Source: an uncultured Verrucomicrobia subdivision 3 bacterium
GTDB taxonomy: Bacteria; Verrucomicrobiota; Verrucomicrobiia; Limisphaerales; UBA11358
Assembly: GCA_903917705.1 (NCBI GenBank)
Contig: CAIXBQ010000146.1
Span: 1-49,533 of the forward strand
Direction of reading: 5' to 3'
Length of the DNA stretch: 49,533 bases
The notes under the pieces were generated by a model. That model searched no databases, was not told the DNA's origin, and was given only the letters and a program-made list of their open reading frames with translations. The translations under genes and the position numbers were made by a program. Positions 1 through 10,400 of this stretch are shown here, in pieces (the stretch's first letter is position 1; every line of letters begins with the position of its first letter).

Positions 1-2
1 AA

Positions 3-125
3 GTCGTGCTGCGCGACGAACTCCAACGCTTCTGGCGGGACGCCCGCCGGGTCCGCTCTCTTATTTTCGACTGGCTTCTCGATCAAGCAAACAGTTTCTC
101 TCCAGCCGTTATACTACATTATTAA
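3..125 (+). CDS. C-terminal end of an unidentified protein (partial)
   Basis: An open frame runs in from the left edge of the window and ends at a TAA at 123-125, giving about 40 residues rich in Arg, Asp, Trp and Leu (it starts V-V-L-R-D-E-L-Q-R-F-W). The composition is typical of a soluble helical protein tail. I do not recognise a family and there is too little to assign a function. The other two forward frames are less protein-like. It may equally be non-coding DNA open by chance. The following 100 bases separate it from the cytochrome cluster. Confidence 0.35.
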   Translation, partial: VVLRDELQRFWRDARRVRSLIFDWLLDQANSFSPAVILHY

Positions 126-229
126 CGTAATTGGTATTATTCATTCTACTGAACCTTAACATAACGACGCGCCCCATGATGGGCTGTCGCCGTTCGCGAT
201 AAAAAAACACAAATCCAACGAAAATCATC

Positions 230-877
230 ATGCGTAATTCACTGCTCGGAATCCTAGTGTCGGCGGCCCTGGCCGCTGGAACGGCGTCGGTCTTCGCCGC
301 GGGTAACATCACCGGCTCGCCGCACGACCTGTCCGGCAAGGGCTGGGGGACGACGGAACTGTGCAAATTCTGCCACACCCCGCATCTGGCGCAAAGCGTG
401 GTCGGCGCGCCGCTCTGGAATCACCGGAGCACGGCGCAGTCCTATACGCTGTACAGCAGCGCGACCTTCCAGGGGGCCGCCACGCAGCCCGGACCGCAGT
501 CCAAGCTCTGCTTGAGCTGCCATGACGGCACCGTGGCCAACGACTCCTTCGCCAACGGCGGCGTCCTGCAGACCGGGACGCACTATATGACCAGCACCAA
601 CCTGGTGGGCGCCAGCGGCACCCTGACCAGCGACCATCCCATCGCCTTTACCTATAATGGCGCGCTGGCCACCGCCGACGGTCACCTGAACACGCCTGTT
701 TCGTCGAGCTATGTGGACGCCGCCCATCAGCTGCCGCTGTACAATAATCCCAGTCCGGGCGTGGCCAGCAGCTTGGAATGCGCCACCTGCCATTCCGTGC
801 ACGACAACACCTACGGCAAATTTCTGCGCATGAACAACGCGGGCAGCGCCATGTGCCGGACGTGCCACACCCAATAG
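230..877 (+). CDS. Secreted tetraheme cytochrome c (doubled-CXXCH type)
   Basis: This is a 215-residue exported c-type cytochrome. A signal peptide (residues 1-23, hydrophobic core LLGILVSAALAAG, cleavage near VFA-A) is followed by four CXXCH motifs: CKFCH at residue 45, CLSCH, CATCH and CRTCH at the C-terminus. The paired arrangement and the phrases 'CHTPH' and 'CLSCHDGT' are those of the doubled-CXXCH cytochromes found in metal-reducing bacteria. It should act in the periplasm or at the outer membrane as an electron carrier. It is the first gene of a long co-directional cluster and shares its N-terminal heme pair pattern with the 12-heme protein at 4127-5860, suggesting a common ancestor. 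The start ATG is the only one consistent with a signal peptide. Heme count is directly visible; partner and substrate are inferred. Confidence 0.9.
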   Translation: MRNSLLGILVSAALAAGTASVFAAGNITGSPHDLSGKGWGTTELCKFCHTPHLAQSVVGAPLWNHRSTAQSYTLYSSATFQGAATQPGPQSKLCLSCHDGTVANDSFANGGVLQTGTHYMTSTNLVGASGTLTSDHPIAFTYNGALATADGHLNTPVSSSYVDAAHQLPLYNNPSPGVASSLECATCHSVHDNTYGKFLRMNNAGSAMCRTCHTQ

Positions 878-924
878 CCGTCGTCCGCCAGTCTGCGGCC
901 GCGCGCGATTAAACTGAGGCAGCC

Positions 925-2058
925 ATGCACGCAGTTGACCGCTCAATATCTATGTGTTTCCGCCGGGCCGGTTTTGCCATTGTCTCCGCCGCCCTGACCC
1001 TGCTCGTTGGCTGTGCCAGCGGCCCGGGGGATGGCGCCGGCCGGAAATTCGTTTTCTTCCCGTCGCCGCCGGCCGCGCCACGCGTCCAGTATCTCACCGG
1101 CTTTTCCGGCGGCCAGGACCCGGATTCCGCCGCCGGCAAATTTGCCGTGTTCGTCATCGGCCAGGAGGCGGCCACTGTTCCCATCCTCAAGCCCTACGGC
1201 TTGGCCCTTGGCAGCAATCAGCTGTATGTCTGCGACACCGGCGCCCGCGCGGTGGACATTCTGGACCTGGATCAGCTGACCTTGCGCCGCTTTGCGCCCG
1301 TCGGCAGCGGCAAGCTGGGCGTGCCCATCAATGTCGTCCTGGATGCCGACGGCTCGCGGTATGTGACTGACACCGCCCGCAATCAGGTGCTTCATTATGG
1401 CGCGGAGGGGCCCCTGCTCGGCCTGCTGGATGGCACCGCCGCCGGCACCAATGTCCAGCGGTTCACCGGCGTCGCTCTTGCGGCGGACCGGATTTATGCC
1501 ACGGATGTCAACGGCCATTGCGTCCGCGTTTATGACAAAGCTTCGGGCGGCCCGCTGTTCACCATTCCCCGTGATCCGCTCGCCGACGAGGCGGTCGAGC
1601 CGGGCCGGCTGTTCATGCCGGTGAACCTCGCCTTGGACGGGTCGGGCCGGGTCTACGTGTCCGACCTGGCGGCGTGTCGCGTGAAAGTGTTTGATCCGGA
1701 GGGAAAATATCTCCGCACCATCGGCAGCCAGGGGGATTTGCCCGGCCAGTTCGCGCGCCCCAAGGGCTTGGCGGTGGACCGTGCGGGCCGGCTGTTCGTC
1801 GTGGATGCGGCGTCGCAGACCTGCCAGATTTTCGATGCGGACGGGAAAATTCTGCTGTCCTTCGGTGAGCCGGCCGGCAATCCGGAGGAGGACATCGCGG
1901 CCCTGAACCTGCCGGCCGCCGTGTGTCTGGATTGCGACCATGTCGCCCGGTTTCAAAAATATGCCGCGCCCGGGTTTGTGCTCGAGGAGCTGATCTTTAT
2001 CTCCAACCAGCTGGGCGCGCAAAAAATCAGCGTGTTCGGTCTTGGCCGCAAGGAGTGA
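925..2058 (+). CDS. NHL-repeat lipoprotein of cytochrome cluster
   Basis: A 377-residue lipoprotein. The N-terminus has a hydrophobic stretch ending in the lipobox LLVGC (cysteine at about residue 30), and the rest is a six-bladed-propeller-like NHL domain with repeated units of the form 'G-x-L/V-Y-V-x-D-x-x-x-x-x-V-x-V-F/Y-D'. Blades are clearest at residues 95-115, 145-160, 195-215, 235-255 and 285-310. NHL lipoproteins commonly sit beside outer-membrane porin-cytochrome genes and are thought to scaffold them; that role here is inferred from position between a tetraheme cytochrome and a beta-barrel gene. An internal ATG at 952 would also leave a functional signal peptide, so the exact start is uncertain. 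Confidence 0.85.
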   Translation: MHAVDRSISMCFRRAGFAIVSAALTLLVGCASGPGDGAGRKFVFFPSPPAAPRVQYLTGFSGGQDPDSAAGKFAVFVIGQEAATVPILKPYGLALGSNQLYVCDTGARAVDILDLDQLTLRRFAPVGSGKLGVPINVVLDADGSRYVTDTARNQVLHYGAEGPLLGLLDGTAAGTNVQRFTGVALAADRIYATDVNGHCVRVYDKASGGPLFTIPRDPLADEAVEPGRLFMPVNLALDGSGRVYVSDLAACRVKVFDPEGKYLRTIGSQGDLPGQFARPKGLAVDRAGRLFVVDAASQTCQIFDADGKILLSFGEPAGNPEEDIAALNLPAAVCLDCDHVARFQKYAAPGFVLEELIFISNQLGAQKISVFGLGRKE

Positions 2059-2061
2059 ACC

Positions 2062-2154
2062 GTGACCAGCGCGCCGCGGCCCAAAATGTTCATCGTCCGC
2101 CGCGCGGGGCCGCCGCCGCCGCCCGGTGTCTCCTTCCCGACCGCCGCCGCATGA
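2062..2154 (+). CDS. Possible 30-residue coupling ORF
   Basis: Between the NHL lipoprotein and the beta-barrel gene a GTG at 2062 opens a 30-codon frame. It is preceded by AAGGAG at 2050-2055 with ideal six-base spacing, and its TGA (2152-2154) overlaps the beta-barrel ATG at 2151 as ATGA. The peptide is Pro/Ala-rich and has no recognisable domain. It may be a translational-coupling leader for the barrel gene rather than a functional peptide, or the SD-like sequence may be chance, since it also encodes the end of the NHL protein. Confidence 0.35.
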   Translation: MTSAPRPKMFIVRRAGPPPPPGVSFPTAAA

Positions 2155-4130
2155 ACCGCCGCCGACTCATTTATTGCTGCGGCCTGCTGGTGTGGCGGGG
2201 GATGGCGGGGGGCGACTTGTTGGCCGCCGCGCCGGCCAGGCCGCAGCCGCTCCACCTGGAATGGGGCGACCTTTATTTGCAAACCGAGGCGCAGTATGAG
2301 CGCGAGCATCAGCAGGCCGGCACGTCGTCCGCGTCGCTGACCCGGGAGCAGACTTTGGTGGATCCGGCCGTGGGCGTGGGCCTGTCCGGCTGGCTGTATC
2401 ACCCCAATCTGGTGCAGTTCCAGCTTGCGGCGGAGCTCGGGCTGGATTGGAAGACGTCCAGCGAGACGCCCGGCGCCGCGGAGAACAACGGGCGGTTGCT
2501 CCAGCGCTATCACGGCTCGATGGATGTGCTGGAGCAGAAACCCTACGCCGTGTCGCTGTTTGCCGATAAAGACATGACCTATCGCGAATACGATTTTTTT
2601 TCCCGCGTCCGCGTGGAGAGCGACTCCTATGGCGGCCGCGCCGGCTACACCGCCGGGCCGGTGCCGTTCACGGTGTCGGTGCAGCATTACGACGAATGGC
2701 AGGAGGATCCCACCCGGCCCCAGCGCTACATCCAGGACACGTTCTGGCTGACCGCGCAGAACCAGCGCCGCCGGTACGACGGGAACACCCGGATGAATTA
2801 CAACCTGACCCAGTTTTCCCGCCGCGACGACGGCTACTCGTATCAGCAGGGGCTTACGCAGTCGCTGAGCCTGTTCGACACCGAAAATTTCGGCGGGCCG
2901 GTGGATCCGCGGCTCACCTCGCTGCTGAATTACAATGCCGTGGCGCAGACCGCCCTGCCCACGGATAAGCTGCTCGTTCAGGAAAACCTGCGGCTGCGGC
3001 ACTCGCCGAAGCTGGAAAGTTTTTACGAGTATTCTTTCGATACCGCCTCCGCGGGCGGTTCCTCGGCTCTGACGCATGATGCCCGCGCCGGCCTGGCTTA
3101 CCAGGCCACCCCCCGTCTCTCGCTGGGCGGGGACGCACATGGTGAGCTGACGCAGGCCGCGTCGCCGGGCAGCTCGCTGGACACCCGGGACTACGGCGCC
3201 GCCGCCAGCGCCCAATACTCGCGCCAGCCGGCCGGGTGGGTGACCTTCACCTGCGGCGACAGCGGGAGCTGGGACCGGGAAGACCGCAGCGCCAGCGGCG
3301 CGGCGGAAATCATCATCGGCGAACAGCACACGCTGGTGGACAGCGCCGTGACGTTGCTGAACCTGCCCTCGATCGACCCGGCCAGCATCCGGGTCTGGGA
3401 CCCGTCGCGCACCACGAATTACGTCAACAATCTGGATTACCAGATCACCCAGGTTGGCGTCCTCACGCAGATCCAGCGCCTGACCGGCGGCCAGATCGGT
3501 GATGGCGCCCTCGTGCTGGTGGATTATTCCGCCACCTTGCAGGATTCAACCTCCTTTGACACCCTGGCCAACAGCGCCATGTTCCGGGTGGATTTGTGGT
3601 CGGGGTTGCTGGGCCTCTATGGCCATTGGTCCTGGCAGGATTATGTCGGCGGCCAGATGCTGCTGCTCCGCCAGCTCGACGACAAGACCATCGGCGTGGA
3701 TGCTTCCTGGCGCTGGTTTCGCGCCGGCGCGGAATACGAGGTCATTGACTCCAACCTCGCGCCCTACGAGCGCCGCCGGCTGTTCCAGTCCGCCCAGTTT
3801 CGCCCGGCCGCCGGGGCGGATCTCAGCCTGACCGCAGACCAGAACTGGACGGATTTCCACGACAACCATCTTCACCAGTCGTCCTACGGGTTCATCACGC
3901 GCTGGCAGCAGCGGGTCACCTCCCATCTGTCCGCCATGGTCGAGGGTGGCGTGCGCTTCGAGCGCGGTGAAACCTTTGACAGCGATCTCGCCACCTGCCG
4001 CGCCGGGCTGGATTGGGCCGTCGGCAAACTCACCGTGAAGCTGGATTACGAATATAACGACGAAAGCCACCTGGCCGACGCGCAGGACCGGCAATATATT
4101 TTCCTTCGCGTCCGGAGGGATTTTCGATGA
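2151..4130 (+). CDS. Outer-membrane beta-barrel protein, candidate porin of a cytochrome conduit
   Basis: A 659-residue exported protein. After a signal peptide (about residues 1-24) the sequence shows many short alternating hydrophobic/polar strands with aromatic girdles (for example FQLAAELGLDW, YAVSLFADKD, FTVSVQHYDEW, LTVKLDYEYN), as expected of a large outer-membrane barrel. No CXXCH is present. It lies between a lipoprotein/tetraheme pair and a 12-heme cytochrome with an ATGA overlap, the arrangement seen for porins that sheath outer-membrane cytochromes in metal reducers. The C-terminus ends F-L-R-V-R-R-D-F-R, so the usual terminal aromatic is one residue from the end. The family (MtrB/OmbB-like or unrelated) cannot be settled by eye. 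I chose ATG 2151 because it begins the signal peptide; the open frame continues upstream without a sensible start. Confidence 0.75.
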   Translation: MNRRRLIYCCGLLVWRGMAGGDLLAAAPARPQPLHLEWGDLYLQTEAQYEREHQQAGTSSASLTREQTLVDPAVGVGLSGWLYHPNLVQFQLAAELGLDWKTSSETPGAAENNGRLLQRYHGSMDVLEQKPYAVSLFADKDMTYREYDFFSRVRVESDSYGGRAGYTAGPVPFTVSVQHYDEWQEDPTRPQRYIQDTFWLTAQNQRRRYDGNTRMNYNLTQFSRRDDGYSYQQGLTQSLSLFDTENFGGPVDPRLTSLLNYNAVAQTALPTDKLLVQENLRLRHSPKLESFYEYSFDTASAGGSSALTHDARAGLAYQATPRLSLGGDAHGELTQAASPGSSLDTRDYGAAASAQYSRQPAGWVTFTCGDSGSWDREDRSASGAAEIIIGEQHTLVDSAVTLLNLPSIDPASIRVWDPSRTTNYVNNLDYQITQVGVLTQIQRLTGGQIGDGALVLVDYSATLQDSTSFDTLANSAMFRVDLWSGLLGLYGHWSWQDYVGGQMLLLRQLDDKTIGVDASWRWFRAGAEYEVIDSNLAPYERRRLFQSAQFRPAAGADLSLTADQNWTDFHDNHLHQSSYGFITRWQQRVTSHLSAMVEGGVRFERGETFDSDLATCRAGLDWAVGKLTVKLDYEYNDESHLADAQDRQYIFLRVRRDFR

Positions 4131-5860
4131 GTGGAAGTTTTTCCAGGACCGTGGCGGGCCGCCTTGCGAAACGGCCGGGGGTGGTGTTTTTCCTGGTGCT
4201 CGCCGGGTGGTTCGGTTGCGCCGGTCCGGCGGTCGCCGCCGGCCCGGTGGGGTCGGGCCTGGTCCGGACCAAGCACAACCTTTCCACTTCCGGCACCGGC
4301 GCCATCCGCGCCAATGCGGTTTCCACGGATTCGGCGGCCGGTGAGATGTGTGTTTTCTGCCACACCCCGCACTCCTCCGCGCGCCAGGCGGCGTTGTGGA
4401 ACCGGGTTGATTCCGGGGTCACTTACGTTCCCTACGGCAGCAGCACCACCCGGGCCGTCATCGGCCAGCCCACCGGCGCCTCGCGCTTGTGCCTGAGCTG
4501 TCACGACGGCACCGTGGCGCTGGGCATGGTGCGCAGCCGGCGCGACCGTATCGCCATGAAAAGCGTGGTCGCCACCATGCCGCGCGGCGCCAGCAACCTG
4601 GGCACCGACCTCTCGGACGACCATCCCGTCTCGTTCCCGTACACCGCCGCGCTGGCCGCGAAACAGGGCGATCTGCAGGCTCCGCCGCGCCACGGCCCTG
4701 TCCATCTCGACGCCGCCGGCGAGCTGCAATGCACCACCTGCCACGACCCGCACGGCAGCAGCTACGAAAAATTCCTGGTCATGGACAACACCGGCTCCGC
4801 GCTCTGCCTGACCTGCCACCAGCCGGACTCCTGGTCGCAAAGCGCCCACAGCTATTCCCCGAAACGATGGAACGGGCTCGCCCCCAACCCGTGGCCGCAC
4901 ACCGCGCCAACCTCCGTTGCCGGCAATGGCTGCGAAAATTGCCACAGCCCGCATAACGCCGGCGGCCGCCAGCGCCTGCTCAATTATGCCGGGGAGGAGG
5001 ATAATTGTTATCCGTGCCACAACGGCAACGTCGCCGCGAAAAATATCCAGGCCGAGTTCAGCAAGGCCAGCATTCATCCGGTCATCAGCACCACCGGTGT
5101 TCACGATCCCGCCGAGCCGGCCCTGGTCTCCGCCGGCGCCACCCGGCACGTCGAGTGCGTGGACTGCCACAACCCGCATGCCGCGAACAGCGCCGGGCGC
5201 ACGACGCCCAATGCCGTTTCCGGCGCGTTCGCCGGCGTGCGCGGGGTCAATGTCTCGGGGGCGAAAATCCCCTCGGTCACGTACGAGTATGAATTGTGCT
5301 TCCGTTGCCACGGCGACACCGCCCGGGGGCCGGCCCGCGTCAGCCGCCAGTTTCCGCAGCTCAACACCCGGCTGGAATTTCAGGATGTCAACGGCCGGAA
5401 CTCGTTTCATCCGGTCGTGCTCCCTGGCCGCAATCCGGAGGTGCCGAGTTTGAGGCAGCCGTGGACGACCGCCAGCCGGATCCTCTGCGGCGACTGCCAC
5501 AACAATGACCGGGGCGCGGGCGCCGGCGGCACCGGGCCCGCCGGTCCGCACGGCTCGGCCTATGCCCCGTTGCTGGAGCGCCCGTTGAGTTTCGCGGACA
5601 CCGCCGCCAACTCCGCCAATTCCGCGCTCTGTTTCAAGTGCCACAATTTTGTGAACAACGCCTGGCGCGACCACGTCGGCCACCTCGGCTACACCGCGTG
5701 CGGCACCTGTCACGATCCGCACGGTTCCCCGAACGCGCACCTGATGAATTTTGATCCGGGCATTGTCACCGGCGCGCGCATTTATTCGTCCGCCGGCGCC
5801 GGGCACGGAACCTGCACGCTGGTGTGCCACGGCAAGGATCACGTCGCCGCGACTTATTGA
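4127..5860 (+). CDS. Secreted dodecaheme cytochrome c with one CX3CH motif
   Basis: A 577-residue cytochrome with an N-terminal export signal (hydrophobic segment about residues 17-37) and twelve heme-binding motifs. In order these are CVFCH, CLSCH, CTTCH, CLTCH, CENCH, CYPCH, CVDCH, CFRCH, CGDCH, CFKCH, CGTCH and, near the C-terminus, CTLVCH, which has three rather than two residues between the cysteines. 'CHDPHGS', 'CHNPHA' and 'CHTPHS' phrases place it with the doubled-CXXCH cytochromes. Its start overlaps the beta-barrel stop (ATGA), implying co-translation, so it is the best candidate for the cytochrome that partners or fills the barrel. Its stop overlaps the next cytochrome's start (TGATG). 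Confidence 0.9.
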   Translation: MSGSFSRTVAGRLAKRPGVVFFLVLAGWFGCAGPAVAAGPVGSGLVRTKHNLSTSGTGAIRANAVSTDSAAGEMCVFCHTPHSSARQAALWNRVDSGVTYVPYGSSTTRAVIGQPTGASRLCLSCHDGTVALGMVRSRRDRIAMKSVVATMPRGASNLGTDLSDDHPVSFPYTAALAAKQGDLQAPPRHGPVHLDAAGELQCTTCHDPHGSSYEKFLVMDNTGSALCLTCHQPDSWSQSAHSYSPKRWNGLAPNPWPHTAPTSVAGNGCENCHSPHNAGGRQRLLNYAGEEDNCYPCHNGNVAAKNIQAEFSKASIHPVISTTGVHDPAEPALVSAGATRHVECVDCHNPHAANSAGRTTPNAVSGAFAGVRGVNVSGAKIPSVTYEYELCFRCHGDTARGPARVSRQFPQLNTRLEFQDVNGRNSFHPVVLPGRNPEVPSLRQPWTTASRILCGDCHNNDRGAGAGGTGPAGPHGSAYAPLLERPLSFADTAANSANSALCFKCHNFVNNAWRDHVGHLGYTACGTCHDPHGSPNAHLMNFDPGIVTGARIYSSAGAGHGTCTLVCHGKDHVAATY

Positions 5861-7416
5861 TGATGAAGCTCACCCGCCATTTTTTTATTCCGGTTCGCGC
5901 GGTGGCGCTGGCTGCCGCTTTGTTGTTTGGCGCTCCGGCGCGCGCCGTCGATCCGCCGCATTTGACCGCCGCCGCCTGTGCCTCTTGTCATATGGCCCAC
6001 TTGAATGCCGGCCTGGACCTGACCACCGTCGCGGGCAACGCGAATTTGTGCCTGAGCTGCCACGCGCCGGGCGGTTCCGCCTCCTCCCGCGCGTTTGTGT
6101 CCGGGGATCAGGCGCTGTCGTGGCCCGGCTTGCCCGCGGGCACCAATGCCGCCGGCACGTCGCACCGTTGGGATGCCGGTGCCGCCGGCTGGCTGGTTTT
6201 TCTGGGGGGCGCCGCCGTGCCTTCGACGGGAATGATCATTTCAAGCGGCGTCTATACCGGCGCGTTTGCCAAGACTTACACGCTCTCGATCGCCACCGGC
6301 GGTGCCGTCGGCGCGGCCCGTTTTGGCTGGACCGCCACCGTTCCCGGCGGCGGGGCGGGCACGAATGTGCTGACCGGCGCCGGCGTGCCGCTGGATGCGG
6401 GTTTGTCCCTGACCTTCGTCGACGGCACGAATGTCTCTTTCCAGGCCGGCGACCGCTGGAATTTGTTCGTCCGCTCCGACCTGCGCAATCCCACCAACGC
6501 CACCCTGCAGACCTACCTGACCAACGGCGTGCTGTCGTGTTCCACCTGTCACGCCCAGCACAGCGAGGCGGTGATCCCTTTCGATCCCGCTGCCCAGCCT
6601 TATGTGACGAATCCGGCGGGCGCCTTGATCACCGGCACCAACCGCCACTTCATGCGGATTGCCAATAATTTCAACCAGCTCTGCAACGACTGCCACGCCG
6701 TCCGCAATGTCACCAATGCCGCCGCCGGTTCGCATCCGGTGGAGATCCGTTTTGGCGCCGACGCCAAGCACAAGCTGGCCGCGCTCTTGCCGCTCGAGGT
6801 CGGCTCCACCAATCCCGGCTGCCTGACCTGTCACCTCGTTCACCACGGCCCGGATGCCGACGGCAAATTGCTGCGCCTGACCAATAGTGTCGCGTTGTGC
6901 AATGACTGCCACACGTTGTCGGACCCCGCCTCCGCGCATTTTTCCCCGACCAACAGCGCCACGCTCTGGCCGGGGGGCAAGTTCGGCTCGCTCATGCCCG
7001 CGCGCACCGATCCCAATGACCGCGGCACCTGCCTCAACTGCCACGCCACCCATGGCTGGCCCACGAATGCGGCGAATCCCTCCGTCCATTTCGAGCATCT
7101 CCTGGCCGACTATCAGGAAAATTTCTGCTACACCTGCCACGGCACCAACGGCCCCGCCGCCAAGCTCGTCTATGCCGATTTCCAGCTGGCCTACCGCCAT
7201 CCGGTCCTCAACTCCGATTCCCTGCGCCACACCGGCCGCACGGTCGAATGTTCCGATTGTCATAATTCCCACAAGGCGAAAGCTGGCTCCCACGTTTATA
7301 CCGCCACGGCCGTGGCGGGCCGGAACGCCGTCACCAATGCCCCCTCGCTGCTGGGCGTGACCGGTGTGGCGGTGGATTACAGCAGCCTCACCAATTTTCA
7401 GGCCCCGGCTTTTTAA
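5860..7416 (+). CDS. Secreted nonaheme cytochrome c with inserted beta domain
   Basis: About 518 residues, with a signal peptide (ending near ARA-V) and nine CXXCH motifs: CASCH, CLSCH, CSTCH, CNDCH, CLTCH, CNDCH, CLNCH, CYTCH and CSDCH. Between hemes 2 and 3 there is a heme-free insert of about 150 residues rich in Gly, Thr, Ser and Val that looks like a beta-sandwich or binding domain. Either ATG of the ATGATG at 5860/5863 may be used; both overlap or abut the upstream stop. Gene order suggests it works with the 12-heme cytochrome and barrel, as a periplasmic or extracellular relay. The insert has no function I can name. Confidence 0.88.
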   Translation: MMKLTRHFFIPVRAVALAAALLFGAPARAVDPPHLTAAACASCHMAHLNAGLDLTTVAGNANLCLSCHAPGGSASSRAFVSGDQALSWPGLPAGTNAAGTSHRWDAGAAGWLVFLGGAAVPSTGMIISSGVYTGAFAKTYTLSIATGGAVGAARFGWTATVPGGGAGTNVLTGAGVPLDAGLSLTFVDGTNVSFQAGDRWNLFVRSDLRNPTNATLQTYLTNGVLSCSTCHAQHSEAVIPFDPAAQPYVTNPAGALITGTNRHFMRIANNFNQLCNDCHAVRNVTNAAAGSHPVEIRFGADAKHKLAALLPLEVGSTNPGCLTCHLVHHGPDADGKLLRLTNSVALCNDCHTLSDPASAHFSPTNSATLWPGGKFGSLMPARTDPNDRGTCLNCHATHGWPTNAANPSVHFEHLLADYQENFCYTCHGTNGPAAKLVYADFQLAYRHPVLNSDSLRHTGRTVECSDCHNSHKAKAGSHVYTATAVAGRNAVTNAPSLLGVTGVAVDYSSLTNFQAPAF

Positions 7417-7458
7417 GATGAACGCGCGATCTCCATATATCCCGAAGGCCACTTCGTC

Positions 7459-10400
7459 ATGAACCCGGTGAACCATTTCAGTCGCCCCTGGTGCCGGCGG
7501 TCATCGGCCGTTCTGGCCGCGCTTTTGTTGCTGGCCGGCGGTCGGGCGTCGGCGGCCATCACGAGCCAGGCCGCCGGCGGCAATTGGAGTGACCCGGCCG
7601 CCTGGGTGGGCGGCGTGGTCCCGGCGGTGACGGATAATGTGATCATTGCCGCTGCGGGTGCCACCCCGCTGGTTTGTGACGTTAGTGCGACTTGTTCCAA
7701 TCTGACCGTCAACGCGAATTGCCAGCTCAGCATTGCCGATAACATCACCCTGACGACCACCGCCGCCCTGATAAATAACAATAACAGCGGCACCATTGCC
7801 ACCGGGGCCGGCGCCAGCAAGTTGCTCGTGGCTGGATTTGCCATCCAGAATTTTTTCAGCGGCGGGACTTATGGCAACCTCGAGATCAGCAATCAGGTCA
7901 CCTCGGTGGTGACGCCCTCAACCACCAGTCTGTCCGTCACTTCGGGCTGCACGCTGACAGTGGACAGCGGCGCGTTTCTCCAGCAGGGGAACAACATCCA
8001 GCGCGTCGTGGGCGGTGGCAACTTCGTGTTGGCCGATGGCGCCACCTTGGGGATCAGGGATGTCGCCGGTATCACTCCCACCGGCGGTGGCACCAACGGT
8101 TTCATACGGGTTTCCGGCACGCGCACTTTCGGCGCCGGTGCCACCTACGTTTACAACAACGGCACCATCGCCCAGGTCACCGGTGCCGGTTTGCCGGCCA
8201 CGATCAATAATCTGATATGCAGCAATGCCGCCGGCGTCACGCTTTCCGGCGGTGTCGCGGTCACCGGCGCGACGACCGTCAGCGTCGGCGCGCTGGCGCT
8301 GGGTGCGGCCGGTTCGCTCGCGGCCGGTTCCAGTCTCAACCTGGCGGCCGGGACCACTCTGGACGTTTCCGGCCTGGGTGCTTCGGCCACCTTCAGCCTC
8401 GGCAGCACCGCCACCTTGACCGCCCGGGTCACGACCAATGGCATTTTGCCGGCGACCATCCTTGGTGGTGCCGGCGGCACGGTCAGTCTCGGCTCGCAGC
8501 CGGTCATCCTGAACTACGACGGGTCGCATCCGGCGCTCGTGGTTTCTCAGGGTGCTTTGTCGCTCAACGGTAACCCCATCACTGTCAACACCCCCTCGCC
8601 GTTGGCCAGCGGCACCTACGCGATCATCCAGCAGGCCGCCGGAAATATTGTCAGCAATGGGACTTTCACCGTGTCCGGCACGGCCTTCGGCCCCGGCACG
8701 GGCGGCTCCATCTCGGTCAGTGGCACCAATGTGTTCCTGGTCGTCGGGCCGCTGAACCTGGCGATCACCTCCGTCAACGGCGGCGTCAATCCCACGGCCG
8801 GCGCGGGCTTCAGCGTCGTGGTCCAGGTGCAGGGCCCCGGCGGCAACCCGGTGAATGCGGTGTCGGACACCGCCGTCACGCTCACCCGCGCGGCGGGCAC
8901 TGGCACCTTGGGTGGCACTTTGACCGGAACCATCCTGGCCGGCACCAGTTCCGCGACCCTCAGCGGGGTCACTTACACCCGGGCGGAGAGCGGCGTCATC
9001 TTGACCGCCACCCGCACCGCCGGTGATCTATTGGCGGCCGGTAACAGCGCCGCCTTTACGGTCAATGCCGGCGCGGCCGCTTCGTTGGCGCTGACCTCGG
9101 GCAATAGCCAGAGCGGCCTGGGTTTGGCGTCCCTGGCCAGTCCCTTCGTGGTGACGGTGACGGATGCCGTCGGCAATCCGGTCAGTGGCGCCGGTGTGAC
9201 GTTCGCGGTTGCCGCGGTGCCGGGCAGCGCCGCCGGCCAGTCGCTGGGTACCACCAATGCCGTGACGGACGTTAATGGCCAGGCGGCCAGCCTGCTCACT
9301 TTGGGCAACACCGTGGGCAACTATACGGTGACGGCGACTGCGGCCGGCCTCACCGGCAGTCCCGTGACTTTCACCGCCACCGCCACCGGGAATCTGGCGG
9401 TCACCTCCGTCAACGGCGGCGTCAATCCCACGGCCGGTGCGGGTTTCAGTGTGGTGGTGCAGGTGCAGGGTGCCGGCGGCGCCCCGGTCAATGTGCTGGT
9501 GGATACCGCCGTGACGCTCAGCCGCGTGAGCGGCACCGGCACCTTGGGTGGCACCCTGGCTGGAACCATCCTGGCCGGCACCAGTTCCGTGACCATCAGC
9601 GGCGTCACCTATACCAAGGCGGAAAGCGGCGTGGCGGTGACGGCCACCCGCACCAGCGGCGATCCCCTCGCGGCCGGAAACAGTGCCGCCTTCACGGTCA
9701 ATGCGGCCGCGGCGGCGTTGTTGACGCTGGCCTCGGGCAACAGCCAGAGCGGCTTCGTGGGCGCGGCTTTGGCGAGTCCCTTCGTGGTGACCGTCAGCGA
9801 TGCCTACGGAAACCCGGTCAGCGGCATCGGTGTGACCTTTGCGATGGCCTCGGTGCCCGCCGGTGCGACCGGTCAATGGTTGAGTGTGACCAATGCCACC
9901 GCCGCCGCCAACGGTCAGGCGGCCAGCCTGCTCACCTTGGGCAACGCGCCCGGCACCTATACGGTGACGGCGACGTCGGCCGGCCTCGGCGGCAGTCCCG
10001 TGACCTTTACCGCCACCGCCACGGCGAAATTGGCGATCACCGCCGTCAACGGCGGCGTCAATCCGGTCGCTGGCACGCCCTTCAGCGTGGTGGTGCAGTC
10101 GCAGGGGGGCGGTGGCACCCCGTTTAATGTGGTGTCGAACACCTCCATCACGCTCACCCGCGCGGCCGGCACCGGGACTTTGGGCGGCACCTTGGCCGGG
10201 ACCATCCCGGCGGGCAGCAATACCGTGACCATCGCCGGCGTCACCTATACCAAGGCGGAAAGCGGCGTGGTGTTGACGGCTGCCCGCACCGCCGGCGATA
10301 CCCTGGCGGCCGGCAACAGCGCGGCCTTCACGGTCAATGCGGGTGCGGCGGCCACGCTGGCGTTGGTTTCGGGCAACAGCCAGAGCGGCCAGCGGTCCGT

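Noticed and set aside
171-184. GCCC/GGGC hairpin before the first cytochrome as a regulatory element
   Set aside because: The stem is only four base pairs and no clear promoter spacing could be fitted around it.
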